The notes beneath the pieces are model-generated. The model searched no databases and was not told the origin of the DNA. It saw nothing but the letters and a program-made list of their open reading frames with translations. The translations under genes were made by a program, and so were the position numbers. Shown here piece by piece: positions 25,075 through 32,815 of a stretch of 48,355 nucleotides of DNA. This DNA is from Bacteroidota bacterium (GTDB taxonomy: Bacteria; Bacteroidota; Bacteroidia; Bacteroidales; Prolixibacteraceae). Within the stretch, counting starts at the first letter, position 1. Each line of letters opens with the position of its first letter. The stretch spans positions 1 to 48,355 of the forward strand of contig JAHEYU010000047.1 of NCBI GenBank assembly GCA_023251435.1, given 5' to 3'.

Positions 25075-26712
25075 ATGTATAAAAGCGATTTTGCGAAACA
25101 GGCAATTATTGGAATTGCGATTTTAAATCCAGTTACAGGAATTGGCTTTCCTTTGATAAAGGAGTCTGCTGAAGGTCAGAAAAAGCCGAATGTCATCATC
25201 CTGTTTTCCGACCAGCATAATAAAAAAGTGATGGGATTTGAAAAACATCCCGATGTGATCACACCAAATCTGGATAAACTGGCAAAAGAATCAGTGGTGT
25301 TCGACAGAGCCTATTGCACCACCGGTATTTGTGCTCCTTCCAGGTCCTCACTGATGTCAGGTTTGTACTCCCGTACCCTCGGATTACTTTCGAACGGCGA
25401 AAATACGCAAGTGATGGATGATGTGGTTTCACTGGCCACAGTTTTTCACCAAAACAACTACAATACCTATGCTTTCGGTAAAAGACATACTTCGCAGGCA
25501 GTCGATGCCGGATGGGATGTTCATCGAAGCCATTTGTGCAATGAAACTCTCGGAAACAGCTATACGGAATGGGTGGAAAAAATGGGTTTTGGAAAGGAAT
25601 TTGCACAGGACTGGGCAGCCGAATTCGGTAAAGGTTCACCGTGCTCATCTTATGCAACCGAAAAACTTCCAACTGCTGACCTGGGTACACGAATTTCAAC
25701 GCTTCCCGAGAATATGACGATGGAAGCTTTTACAACACAACTAACGATTCAGATGATTAAAGATCAGGCAAAAAGTGATCAGCCATTCTTTTGCTGGGCT
25801 ACATTTTATCGTCCCCATCAACCCTATACTCCTCTGAAAAAATACATGGATATGTACGATGTGTCTGACTGGGGAAATGGTCGGATAAATGGCGGTACAA
25901 TCAGGAAACCTGCCAGTCTGTATGAAGCAAAGGAAAATATTCCTCCGATGATGCAATCGATTCGGGAAGGCGGTAATAAAGTGTGGAATGTCAACAAGGC
26001 ATTCGCTGACGAACAACTATGGCGCAATCATATTGGAGCTTACTACGCGTTGGTTACCGAAATGGATCATCACATTGGCGAAATTCTTAAAGCGCTCGAT
26101 GAAGCCGGATTGGAAGATGAGACCATTGTAATTTACACTTCCGATCATGGCGATTTTGTGGGCAACCATGGCATGGTGGAAAAGAGTGCTGCCGGACAAA
26201 ACGTGTACGAAGATATACTGAATGTTCCACTGATTATCCGGTATCCCGGCAACAAACAAAAAGGTAAACGTACTGCCGAACTGGTAAGTCTGGTTGATAT
26301 TTATCCAACTCTGGTTGAAATTCTTGGCCTGAAAATCCCGGAGTTAAAACATCCGTTACAGGGCGAATCGATGGCAAAAACGCTTCTTTCAGGAAAACCG
26401 ATGAAAAGGAAATACTTTGTTTCTGAAAGCTGGTCGCAAGCCACAGTAATTACCAAAGATCAGAAACTGGGTATTATGCTCGATCCAACTGATGCACAGC
26501 GAAAGTTTGACTTCAGATCATTTGGCGATCAGTTTTTTATACGGAAATCGGATTCGCTTGAAATTGAGAATCAGATACAAAACGATGCCTGTAAGAAGGA
26601 TATTCAGAAACTTCGTGATTATTACAAAGATTTTACCTCAAAAGTACCCGACATCGGGAAACAGGAAGTAATATCGACTTCTGTGCATCCAAAAAATCAG
26701 GGGAAAAAGTAA
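25075..26712 (+). CDS. S1-family sulfatase (CAPSR)
   Basis: The 545-residue protein has an N-terminal hydrophobic stretch (about residues 8-25). C86-A-P-S-R90 is the formylglycine motif, with D46 in FSDQHN as a first metal ligand and SDHGDFVGNHGMVEK as the second block. A FGKRHTSQ segment stands where FGKWH is usual in many S1 enzymes. It differs clearly in its middle (residues 170-320) from the four upstream sulfatases, so it probably removes sulfate from another position. Its leader is less typical than those of its neighbours, and I cannot tell whether it is cleaved. It lies 24 nt after the EEP gene and 18 nt before the last sulfatase. Confidence 0.86.
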   Translation: MYKSDFAKQAIIGIAILNPVTGIGFPLIKESAEGQKKPNVIILFSDQHNKKVMGFEKHPDVITPNLDKLAKESVVFDRAYCTTGICAPSRSSLMSGLYSRTLGLLSNGENTQVMDDVVSLATVFHQNNYNTYAFGKRHTSQAVDAGWDVHRSHLCNETLGNSYTEWVEKMGFGKEFAQDWAAEFGKGSPCSSYATEKLPTADLGTRISTLPENMTMEAFTTQLTIQMIKDQAKSDQPFFCWATFYRPHQPYTPLKKYMDMYDVSDWGNGRINGGTIRKPASLYEAKENIPPMMQSIREGGNKVWNVNKAFADEQLWRNHIGAYYALVTEMDHHIGEILKALDEAGLEDETIVIYTSDHGDFVGNHGMVEKSAAGQNVYEDILNVPLIIRYPGNKQKGKRTAELVSLVDIYPTLVEILGLKIPELKHPLQGESMAKTLLSGKPMKRKYFVSESWSQATVITKDQKLGIMLDPTDAQRKFDFRSFGDQFFIRKSDSLEIENQIQNDACKKDIQKLRDYYKDFTSKVPDIGKQEVISTSVHPKNQGKK

Positions 26713-26730
26713 ATTTGGACAAAAAATGGT

Positions 26731-28506
26731 ATGCATAAACCTCTACTAGCTGCTATTATTTTCGGGTCTCTGGCCGCTCCTGCACATCAGGCAGTGGCTG
26801 GCAATGTAATTGTTAAAAGCAAAAAGCCAAATGTGCTGATCATTCTGACTGATGATGCAGGTATTGGAGACTTTGGGTTCAACAGAAACCCGCTGATTAA
26901 AACACCGAACCTAGATAAGCTTGCCCAGCAAAGTACGCGTTTTACCAATTTTCTCGTATCTCCGGTTTGTGCGCCCACCCGTGCCAGTTTGTTAACGGGG
27001 AGGTATGCCGAAATTACCGGTGTTTATGATACTTACAATGGTGGCGCTGTAATGGCCACAGAAGAAATTACCATTGCCGAGATTCTTCAGAAAAACGGTT
27101 ATGAAACCGGCATTTTCGGGAAATGGCATTTGGGTGACAATTATCCATACCGGCCAATTGATCAGGGTTTTACAGAATCTATCGTGTTTAAAGGCGGGGG
27201 AATTGGTCAGCCGGGCGACTATGATAATTACTTCGCAGGCGACAGTTCCTATTTCAATCCTGTTTTATATCGCAACGAAAAAGAGGTGAAAACAAAAGGC
27301 TATTGTTCCGATGTTTTTACCGATGAAACGATAAATTTTATCAGGAATAACAAAAGCAAGCCATTTTTTGCCTACCTGGCTTTTAATGCTCCTCACACCC
27401 CATTACAGGTTCCCGACAACTACTATTCAATTTATAAGAATTTAACAATCAGTGAATTTAATTCGCTTGGGAACAAGTCGAATCCGGCGATGACCAATAA
27501 AGACCTTGAGGATGCGAAAAAGGTTTATGCCATGATGACCAATATCGATGAAAATATTGGTCGCGTGCTAACAGAACTTAGAAAGCAGGATTTGCTTGAG
27601 AACACACTGATCGTCTTTTTATCCGATAATGGTCCGGAGCAAAACCGCTACCGGATGGCGCTTCGGGGTAAAAAATCACAGGTTTATCAGGGCGGAATAA
27701 AATCTCCCTGCCTGATGAGTTTACCCGGTACCATTCCTGAAGATAAAGAAATTGCACACTTAACTGCCCATATCGACCTGTTACCAACTATTCTGGATGT
27801 TTGCAAAATTACACGATCTCCCAATCCTGAAATAGACGGTCGAAGCATGATGCCCTTGCTAAACCAGAGGTATTCCGAATTAGGTAACCGAACACTTTTT
27901 TTTGAATGGGGGCGTGGCTTCCCGATTCCATATCAGAATTTTGCTGCAATAACCGATCGTTTCAAATTGGTGGCAAATACCTATCAGCAAACAGGATTGG
28001 AAGGATGTGAACTTTTCGATTTACATGCCGATCCTGAAGAATCTAAAAATATAATCAAAGAGAATCTTCCAATTGCTCATAAGCTGAAAAAGGAAATGGA
28101 AGATTGGTATTTCAAAACCGCCGCTCATCCAAACAATCGTAAATCTCATCCGGCGATTGTAGGAACAAAAAATGAAAATCCGGTAGTTTTAAATCGTAAT
28201 GATGCGAAAGGAAGTCCCGGAATCTGGATACAGGAAGAAATTTTTGGGTATTGGGACATTCGTATTGCAGAATCAGGCAAATATTCAGTAAAAGTTAAGT
28301 TTATCAGGGAGATCAGTGAGCCAGGAACACTCTTTGTAAAATTATATCCTTTTCAGTACGCCTCTGTTTCATCTGAAATAGGAGATAACATGAAAATCGA
28401 TAATATCTTTCTGAACGCAGATGATTACCGTTTCGAGGTTTATTTTCAGACTAAATCGGGCAAACGTATTTTCCCGTTGTACGCAAGCATCGAAAAAGTA
28501 AATTAA
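26731..28506 (+). CDS. S1-family sulfatase, arylsulfatase A-like (CAPTR) with extra C-terminal domain
   Basis: The 591-residue protein has a signal peptide (residues 1-24, AVAG). D41-D42 and C80-A-P-T-R84 (threonine in the fourth position in place of the usual serine) open the active site. FGKWHLGD and LSDNGPEQN follow, both typical of arylsulfatase A-like S1 enzymes. Residues beyond about 470 form an additional beta-rich region (SGKYSVKVKFIREI) not seen in the other sulfatases here. It is the last gene of the long operon, followed 11 nt later by an intrinsic terminator. C-x-P-T-R cysteines are known to be matured in some sulfatases, so the substitution is not a sign of loss. Confidence 0.87.
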   Translation: MHKPLLAAIIFGSLAAPAHQAVAGNVIVKSKKPNVLIILTDDAGIGDFGFNRNPLIKTPNLDKLAQQSTRFTNFLVSPVCAPTRASLLTGRYAEITGVYDTYNGGAVMATEEITIAEILQKNGYETGIFGKWHLGDNYPYRPIDQGFTESIVFKGGGIGQPGDYDNYFAGDSSYFNPVLYRNEKEVKTKGYCSDVFTDETINFIRNNKSKPFFAYLAFNAPHTPLQVPDNYYSIYKNLTISEFNSLGNKSNPAMTNKDLEDAKKVYAMMTNIDENIGRVLTELRKQDLLENTLIVFLSDNGPEQNRYRMALRGKKSQVYQGGIKSPCLMSLPGTIPEDKEIAHLTAHIDLLPTILDVCKITRSPNPEIDGRSMMPLLNQRYSELGNRTLFFEWGRGFPIPYQNFAAITDRFKLVANTYQQTGLEGCELFDLHADPEESKNIIKENLPIAHKLKKEMEDWYFKTAAHPNNRKSHPAIVGTKNENPVVLNRNDAKGSPGIWIQEEIFGYWDIRIAESGKYSVKVKFIREISEPGTLFVKLYPFQYASVSSEIGDNMKIDNIFLNADDYRFEVYFQTKSGKRIFPLYASIEKVN

Positions 28507-28517
28507 GTAATAAGAAT

Positions 28518-28555
28518 TAATTGTCGTAATTTTAATTTGACAATTATTTTTTTTT
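28518..28555 (+). terminator. Intrinsic terminator of the sulfatase/mannosidase operon
   Basis: TAATTGTC (28518-28525) pairs perfectly with GACAATTA (28539-28546) around a 13-nt loop, and nine T follow (28547-28555). It lies 11 nt after the stop of the last sulfatase and fits the end of the long plus-strand operon. Confidence 0.75.
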
Positions 28556-28586
28556 CCATTGCTAAATCAATCATCAAGTGTTTGTT

Positions 28587-29033
28587 ATGAAAAAACTTTT
28601 AAAAATCTCATTGGTGCTGACAGTTTTAATGCTTATTAATAAAGCAGGTTTTTCACAACTTCATGTTTCAGTTGAAACCTTATCTCAAAACAAAGTTGGT
28701 TTGGGTTATAGTTTTTCTGATCGTTTATGGACTGAACTAAGGTTTTATGAAGCTTCTCAATTTTCAGATTTTACACCGGAAATGGTTTTTTGTGTTAACC
28801 TGGTTAAAAAGGAATATCACGCTGTTTATTTGGGAGTAGGTGGTGTAATAAATTATTACACTGGTCTTACCGTGCCCGTTGGAACACAGATTTTTCCGTT
28901 TGAGAAAAATAAAAACTTATCGCTAAATATTGAATTTCAGACCGTTTTGGGTTTCGGTAGCGGAGATCTTGCTTTTCAAACCCAATTCGGATTGAAGTAC
29001 CGTTTTGGTAAAAAGTACATTACCGAATATTAA
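28587..29033 (+). CDS. Small outer-membrane beta-barrel-like protein
   Basis: ATG 28587 gives 148 residues (a GTG at 28578 is an alternative). There is a signal peptide (MKKLLKISLVL..., ending GFSQ). The mature part is built of alternating polar/hydrophobic strands with glycine and aromatic girdle residues and ends FGLKYRFGKKYITEY, in the manner of small porin-fold proteins. I do not recognise a named family. It is separated from the sulfatase operon by a terminator and from the next gene by another hairpin, so it is probably a single-gene unit. No promoter with a good TAnnTTTG box was found in the 80-nt gap before it. Confidence 0.62.
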   Translation: MKKLLKISLVLTVLMLINKAGFSQLHVSVETLSQNKVGLGYSFSDRLWTELRFYEASQFSDFTPEMVFCVNLVKKEYHAVYLGVGGVINYYTGLTVPVGTQIFPFEKNKNLSLNIEFQTVLGFGSGDLAFQTQFGLKYRFGKKYITEY

Positions 29034-29077
29034 AATACAGAATAAGGAGCATAATTTGATGCTTATTATTCTGTATT
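29034..29077. terminator. Hairpin between convergent genes (possible bidirectional terminator)
   Basis: AATACAG-AATAA (29034-29045) is complementary to TTATT-CTGTATT (29066-29077), a 12-bp perfect outer stem. An inner AGCAT/ATGCT can extend it. It starts at the base after the stop codon of the barrel-like gene and faces the end of the minus-strand SRPBCC gene. There is no strong T-run, so termination strength is uncertain. Confidence 0.6.
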
Positions 29078-29096
29078 TCTGAATTCATTAGTTCCA

Positions 29097-29483
29097 CTAT
29101 GGCTCAAAAAGCTGGTTGAGTCCGTTGAAATAGTCTTCTTCCCAACCTTCAGCAATGTTTCGGTAAGCCTCGTCAGGAATATTTGTTTGACTAACTTCCA
29201 TAATGGTTCCTTTCTTTTCAGGATGAAGTTTTATGGTTACAATCGACTTTTTGTCTTCGTCTTCTTCGCCGAAAAACCATTCCTGCACAATTTTGTGATC
29301 TTTTTCGAATTCGAGGTTAATGCCACAAATACTTTCCTCCCACAATGAAAATTCGGAACCGGCAACGTCTTCCATTACAGCATCTTCGCCGGTCCATATT
29401 TCAAGCATCGTTTTGTTGGTAAGCGCATTGTAAACATCAGCAGGCGCGGCTGTTATCTTGAAGTATTTCTTGTATGTTTTCAT
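29097..29483 (-). CDS. SRPBCC (AHSA1/START-like) domain protein
   Basis: The 128-residue cytoplasmic protein has the SRPBCC hot-dog-helix pattern of Aha1/AHSA1-like proteins: an N-terminal strand KKYFKITA, the APADVYNALTN helix, an ..EIWTGEDA segment, GSEFSLWE, and a long C-terminal helix (AEGWEEDYFNGLNQLF). Members bind hydrophobic ligands or act as chaperone co-factors; the ligand here is unknown. A TATATTTG box on the minus strand at 29535-29542, 52 nt upstream of the ATG, is a likely minus-7 promoter element. It seems to be a single-gene unit, as the DUF3078 gene upstream ends 123 nt away. Confidence 0.8.
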   Translation of the reverse strand: MKTYKKYFKITAAPADVYNALTNKTMLEIWTGEDAVMEDVAGSEFSLWEESICGINLEFEKDHKIVQEWFFGEEDEDKKSIVTIKLHPEKKGTIMEVSQTNIPDEAYRNIAEGWEEDYFNGLNQLFEP

Positions 29484-29534
29484 TGTATCCCGTTTTTACG
29501 TTTTTTTTATCCCCTGTTCAATCTGAATGTTGGC

Positions 29535-29542
29535 CAAATATA
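29535..29542 (-). promoter_or_regulatory. Bacteroidota minus-7 box (TATATTTG) for the SRPBCC gene
   Basis: TATATTTG on the minus strand matches the TAnnTTTG consensus and lies 52 nt before the ATG of the SRPBCC gene. No clear TTTG minus-33 element is visible 19-21 nt further upstream, so this is a partial match. Confidence 0.45.
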
Positions 29543-29560
29543 GATTATTTCCGGCATGAT

Positions 29561-29602
29561 ACACTACCATTGACCATTGAAAACTGCGACTGAACACTGA
29601 CT
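29561..29602. repeat. Degenerate 7-bp-unit stretch (weak)
   Basis: CATTGAC at 29568 is followed directly by CATTGAA, then by ACTG-containing units mostly 6-7 bp apart, ending just before the stop codon of the DUF3078 gene. It resembles the clearer heptad arrays at 32751, 37357 and 42503 but has no mirrored half. Confidence 0.4.
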
Positions 29603-29606
29603 ACTT

Positions 29607-31598
29607 TCAATTCAACTTCTTTTGCTTATAAATGCGTTTGTTTATTTTATAAGAGAATCCAATGGTCATCAGTTCCCTGGTTTGCCATTTTGCTTTATAA
29701 ATTTCATCCCCTGCAGCATCAAATTTTCCGGTGGGGAAGGTTACATTGTCGTCGTAAAGCATATAAAGCATAAAGGTCATGTTTATCCGGTCGGTAAGTT
29801 GTGCAACGACAGTATTTTCCCAGTTAACATCCACCTTTTTAAATGGTTCCTGATAATTAAAGAACATTTTGTATTTGGTTTCATAACTGATTCGCGGAGT
29901 GATATCCATTTTGTAACGGAGATCGGCGTTAAGACCGGGTTCCCAAAAGCTTTGTTTGTCCTCCGGAACACCATACCTGGTTTGGTCGATAAGTGCCGTA
30001 TCGCGAACGAAAACATATTTCGCGGTAATGGGCGAAAGAAACAGCGAGAAATTTTTGTTCGGTTTATAGTCGAGACCTAATTTGAACAAGGTTTTAGCTG
30101 GCGACAAATAAGTTGAAATCGGCGTTGTTTTGTTTGGATAATTGTATCCGTTAAAGAATTGTGTCACAAAGTCGATTTCGCTGCTGTAAAACCATTTTTT
30201 AAATGCGTTGACCCCAAGCCTTGAAATCAATTCTAGTTTATCGTCGTTTTTCTGTGTCTGGTTTAAGTCTCCTCCCTGCCTGATCCATCCGTTGCGCAAT
30301 TCTGCCGTATTTTCCCATTTCAGTTTTTCGTTCGAATAATTAGCATAACCCCTAAGTACCATCAGGAATGAAAAGGCGCTTTTACCCCCTGCTTTCCAAT
30401 TGTTCAGGTAGGTTTGTGTAAATCCGAAAGTGCCGTTTCCTCCCAAATCCCAGGGTGTCAGAATCTGGTATCTTTTGTGCATTTTGGTTAGTTTCTGTTC
30501 AGGGGCAGATTTCTCGAATACGAAGTCGCGCCTTTGTTTCTGGACTATCCGGTTGAAAGTTACATCATCGTCGATGGCAATCCCTAGCGAATATTTGTCG
30601 AGGTTCATCAGCCTAATTGCGAGTGAGTCGTTTTGTTCGTTTTTAATATAAAAGCGATTTGCCGATCGCTGGTTGTTTCTTAGCCAAACCTGCGCTGGTT
30701 TTCCGGTTAAACTATGTATCGAAATGCTGATCGAATCGTTGAGGGCGTATTTTTGCAAAGTCATAACAAACCTATTGATTGAATCGTTGACCGACCTTAC
30801 AATTGAATCGTTGTAATGCGTCAGTATTTGCTGGTTTTGCAAGTGAAGCGAGTCGCGCAGGTTGTTTTGCAGCGAATCGGAAAATACCCGAACCGCGTAT
30901 TTTCTGTAAGCTGTAATCGCCGAATCGAGATTGGCTTTCTGAATTCTGTTATTGTACTCAAGGCGTGCTTGTTCGAGCAAACGGGTTCTTATTTGGTCCC
31001 GGTTTCTGATCCGGTTAAAGTCGTTGGCAGTGTGTAACATTGTATCAGGAATGGCATGTACATTCACCAAACTGTCGGGTAATACAATTCCGGTCCGCTG
31101 CAGAATGGCTTTTTCGTCGCCTGCGGCAATTTGCTTTACATTGCGGTTTGTTCCGGCACGTAATTCCTCGGGCAAAGGGATTGCATTCATATCCACCCCA
31201 TTCCAGATTGCCCGGTCCAGTTGTTTCAATTTTTCCAGAATATTCGGGTACGGTAAATAACCCGGCACCAGAAGCGAATCGCTCACGTATTTGGGCTGGC
31301 GGTTAATGTAACGGGCATCTTTTTGTTCCTGAAACCGGTCGAGTCTGACAAGAATACTGTCGATGTGTTCGTTTTCGGCAAAATCTACCAATCCTTTTAC
31401 AAGGCGCATAATTTCCGGATTTTCAGATTGCCACACATCATTCTGCTGAAGGTGTTTCTTCAGGTAACCGATACTCAGTTTAACCGAGTCGGCCTGAGGA
31501 ACAGTGTTTTTATTTTTTCGGGAAAGGGTATTTGGCTGGGCAAGTATCGAAAGACTGATCAGGATAAATAATCCTGCTAAGAGATTTTTTAATTGCAT
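29607..31598 (-). CDS. DUF3078 domain-containing outer-membrane-associated protein
   Basis: The 663-residue protein has a signal peptide (residues 1-20, ending SILAQ). Residues 20-380 are polar and helical, with repeated DS-rich segments (DSLQNNLRDSLHLQNQ). From about residue 385 the DUF3078 pattern begins (TPWDLGGNG, FTQTYLNNWKAGGKS) and continues as amphipathic strands to the end, ending FSYKINKRIYKQ. This fits an outer-membrane barrel or a barrel-associated protein. DUF3078 proteins are common in Bacteroidota and their function is unknown. The length exceeds the usual 300-350 residues because of the long N-terminal region. The CYTH gene upstream ends 67 nt before this start, so co-transcription is possible. 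Confidence 0.78.
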   Translation of the reverse strand: MQLKNLLAGLFILISLSILAQPNTLSRKNKNTVPQADSVKLSIGYLKKHLQQNDVWQSENPEIMRLVKGLVDFAENEHIDSILVRLDRFQEQKDARYINRQPKYVSDSLLVPGYLPYPNILEKLKQLDRAIWNGVDMNAIPLPEELRAGTNRNVKQIAAGDEKAILQRTGIVLPDSLVNVHAIPDTMLHTANDFNRIRNRDQIRTRLLEQARLEYNNRIQKANLDSAITAYRKYAVRVFSDSLQNNLRDSLHLQNQQILTHYNDSIVRSVNDSINRFVMTLQKYALNDSISISIHSLTGKPAQVWLRNNQRSANRFYIKNEQNDSLAIRLMNLDKYSLGIAIDDDVTFNRIVQKQRRDFVFEKSAPEQKLTKMHKRYQILTPWDLGGNGTFGFTQTYLNNWKAGGKSAFSFLMVLRGYANYSNEKLKWENTAELRNGWIRQGGDLNQTQKNDDKLELISRLGVNAFKKWFYSSEIDFVTQFFNGYNYPNKTTPISTYLSPAKTLFKLGLDYKPNKNFSLFLSPITAKYVFVRDTALIDQTRYGVPEDKQSFWEPGLNADLRYKMDITPRISYETKYKMFFNYQEPFKKVDVNWENTVVAQLTDRINMTFMLYMLYDDNVTFPTGKFDAAGDEIYKAKWQTRELMTIGFSYKINKRIYKQKKLN

Positions 31599-31665
31599 TT
31601 TAATTGGTTTTGGCTAATCTGTTAACGGTTTTAATTAATTCATGTTGTGTCCGGCCTTTCAAAAA

Positions 31666-32142
31666 TCAGGCCATGGCATCGTTCCATTCCTGAAACGGAT
31701 GTTCCGAGAGGTATGAATTATAAAATCGTCCGTCGCCCGAAACTTCTTCTAAAATCCAGTCAGGGCGCTGGAAATCCTGATTTTCAGATTTTAATTCGAT
31801 TTCGGCCATTACCAAACCTTCGTTTTTTCCTGAAAAGACATCAACTTCCCAAATAAATCCTTCATGCTGAATTTTATGCCTGGTTTTTTCTACAGGTTCC
31901 GAAATAGCCAGTTTCAACATTTCATAAGCATCGTCAACAGGAATTTCATATTCAAATTCGGGTCGCGAAATGGTTTTCGAAGGTCCTTTAATGGTTAAAA
32001 CGGCTTTTTCTCCTGCTATCCGGATGCGTATTACCGGCAACGGATCGAGCCCCAGATATGCCTGAATGAGTTTGGTTCCCTTTTCGGTTGGAGCCCATTT
32101 GTTGGTGTCAACCAGAAATTTGCGTTCAATTTCGAATGCCAT
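31666..32142 (-). CDS. CYTH domain protein (class IV adenylate cyclase/triphosphate tunnel fold)
   Basis: The 158-residue cytoplasmic protein starts MAFEIERKFLV, the ExExK motif that defines CYTH proteins (triphosphate tunnel metalloenzymes). Alternating charged residues follow on strands (IRIRIAG, VLTIKGP, EFEYEIP), and a late MAEIELKSE strand completes the eight-stranded tunnel. Such proteins hydrolyse inorganic triphosphate or related substrates with a divalent metal; the exact substrate here is unknown. The gene is divergent from the HD protein with 53 nt between starts, so the two may share a promoter region. It ends MA-stop at 31666. Confidence 0.87.
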   Translation of the reverse strand: MAFEIERKFLVDTNKWAPTEKGTKLIQAYLGLDPLPVIRIRIAGEKAVLTIKGPSKTISRPEFEYEIPVDDAYEMLKLAISEPVEKTRHKIQHEGFIWEVDVFSGKNEGLVMAEIELKSENQDFQRPDWILEEVSGDGRFYNSYLSEHPFQEWNDAMA

Positions 32143-32195
32143 CGTTTTTGATTTGTTTTTTGCTAATTTGCAGCAACAAAAATAGAACTACTGCT

Positions 32196-32750
32196 ATGAT
32201 TTCACGCGAAAATGCCATTGAATTTTTAAATCAGCACATTCAGAACGCAAATATGATTAAACATTGCCTTGCCAGTGAGGCTGTATTGCGGGCAATTGCA
32301 CTAAAACTTGACAAGAATCAGGAAGAGTGGGCAATGGCTGGTTTGCTGCACGATATTGATGTGGAGAGTACGAGTGGCGATCCGATGCGGCACGGGCCAT
32401 ATTCGGCCGGAATGCTCGATGGAATGCTTTCGTCCGAAGCAATTGATGCGATTGTGATGCACAACGAAATGGCGACAGGAAAAGTCAGAACTACCGTCTT
32501 TCAGCACGCGCTGGCCGCCGGTGAAACCATTACCGGATTAATAATGGCAACTGCATTGGTTTATCCTGATAAAAAACTGGCTTCGGTAAAAACCAAGTCG
32601 ATCACTAAACGGATGAAGGAAAAAGCTTTTGCAGCCTCCGTCAACCGCGAAAATATTCTTGAATGCGAGCTGATTGGTATTCCTATTCAGGATTTTGCTG
32701 AACTTTCGCTTGTCGCAATGCAGGCGATTAGCGATGAGTTGGGACTCTAA
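32196..32750 (+). CDS. HD domain (HDIG-type) phosphohydrolase-like protein
   Basis: ATG 32196 gives 184 residues. A longer frame from 32088 overlaps the divergent CYTH gene and is rejected. An HD signature is present as LLHDIDVE, and the first histidine lies in MIKHCLASE. Such proteins bind metals and hydrolyse phosphate esters, usually of nucleotides. No membrane segment or signal is seen, so it is cytoplasmic. The stop at 32748-32750 is immediately followed by a heptad array that fills the whole space to the stop of the AGE epimerase gene on the other strand. Confidence 0.8.
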   Translation: MISRENAIEFLNQHIQNANMIKHCLASEAVLRAIALKLDKNQEEWAMAGLLHDIDVESTSGDPMRHGPYSAGMLDGMLSSEAIDAIVMHNEMATGKVRTTVFQHALAAGETITGLIMATALVYPDKKLASVKTKSITKRMKEKAFAASVNRENILECELIGIPIQDFAELSLVAMQAISDELGL

Positions 32751-32815
32751 AAAGTTCCAAGTTTCAAGTTCAAAGTTGTCCCCCAACATTGAACTTGAAA
32801 CCTGAAACTTTAAAC
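32751..32815. repeat. Mirrored heptad array between convergent genes
   Basis: Beginning at the base after the HD gene stop, the sequence divides into 7-bp units: four of the form xAAGTTx (for example CAAGTTT), a C-rich centre, then four of the form ACxTxAA, ending at the base before the stop codon of the epimerase gene. The halves are complementary: GTTTCAAGTTCAA (32761-32773) pairs perfectly with TTGAACTTGAAAC (32789-32801). It can form a strong hairpin and may serve as a bidirectional terminator. It shares period and layout, not sequence, with the array at 42503. Confidence 0.7.
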
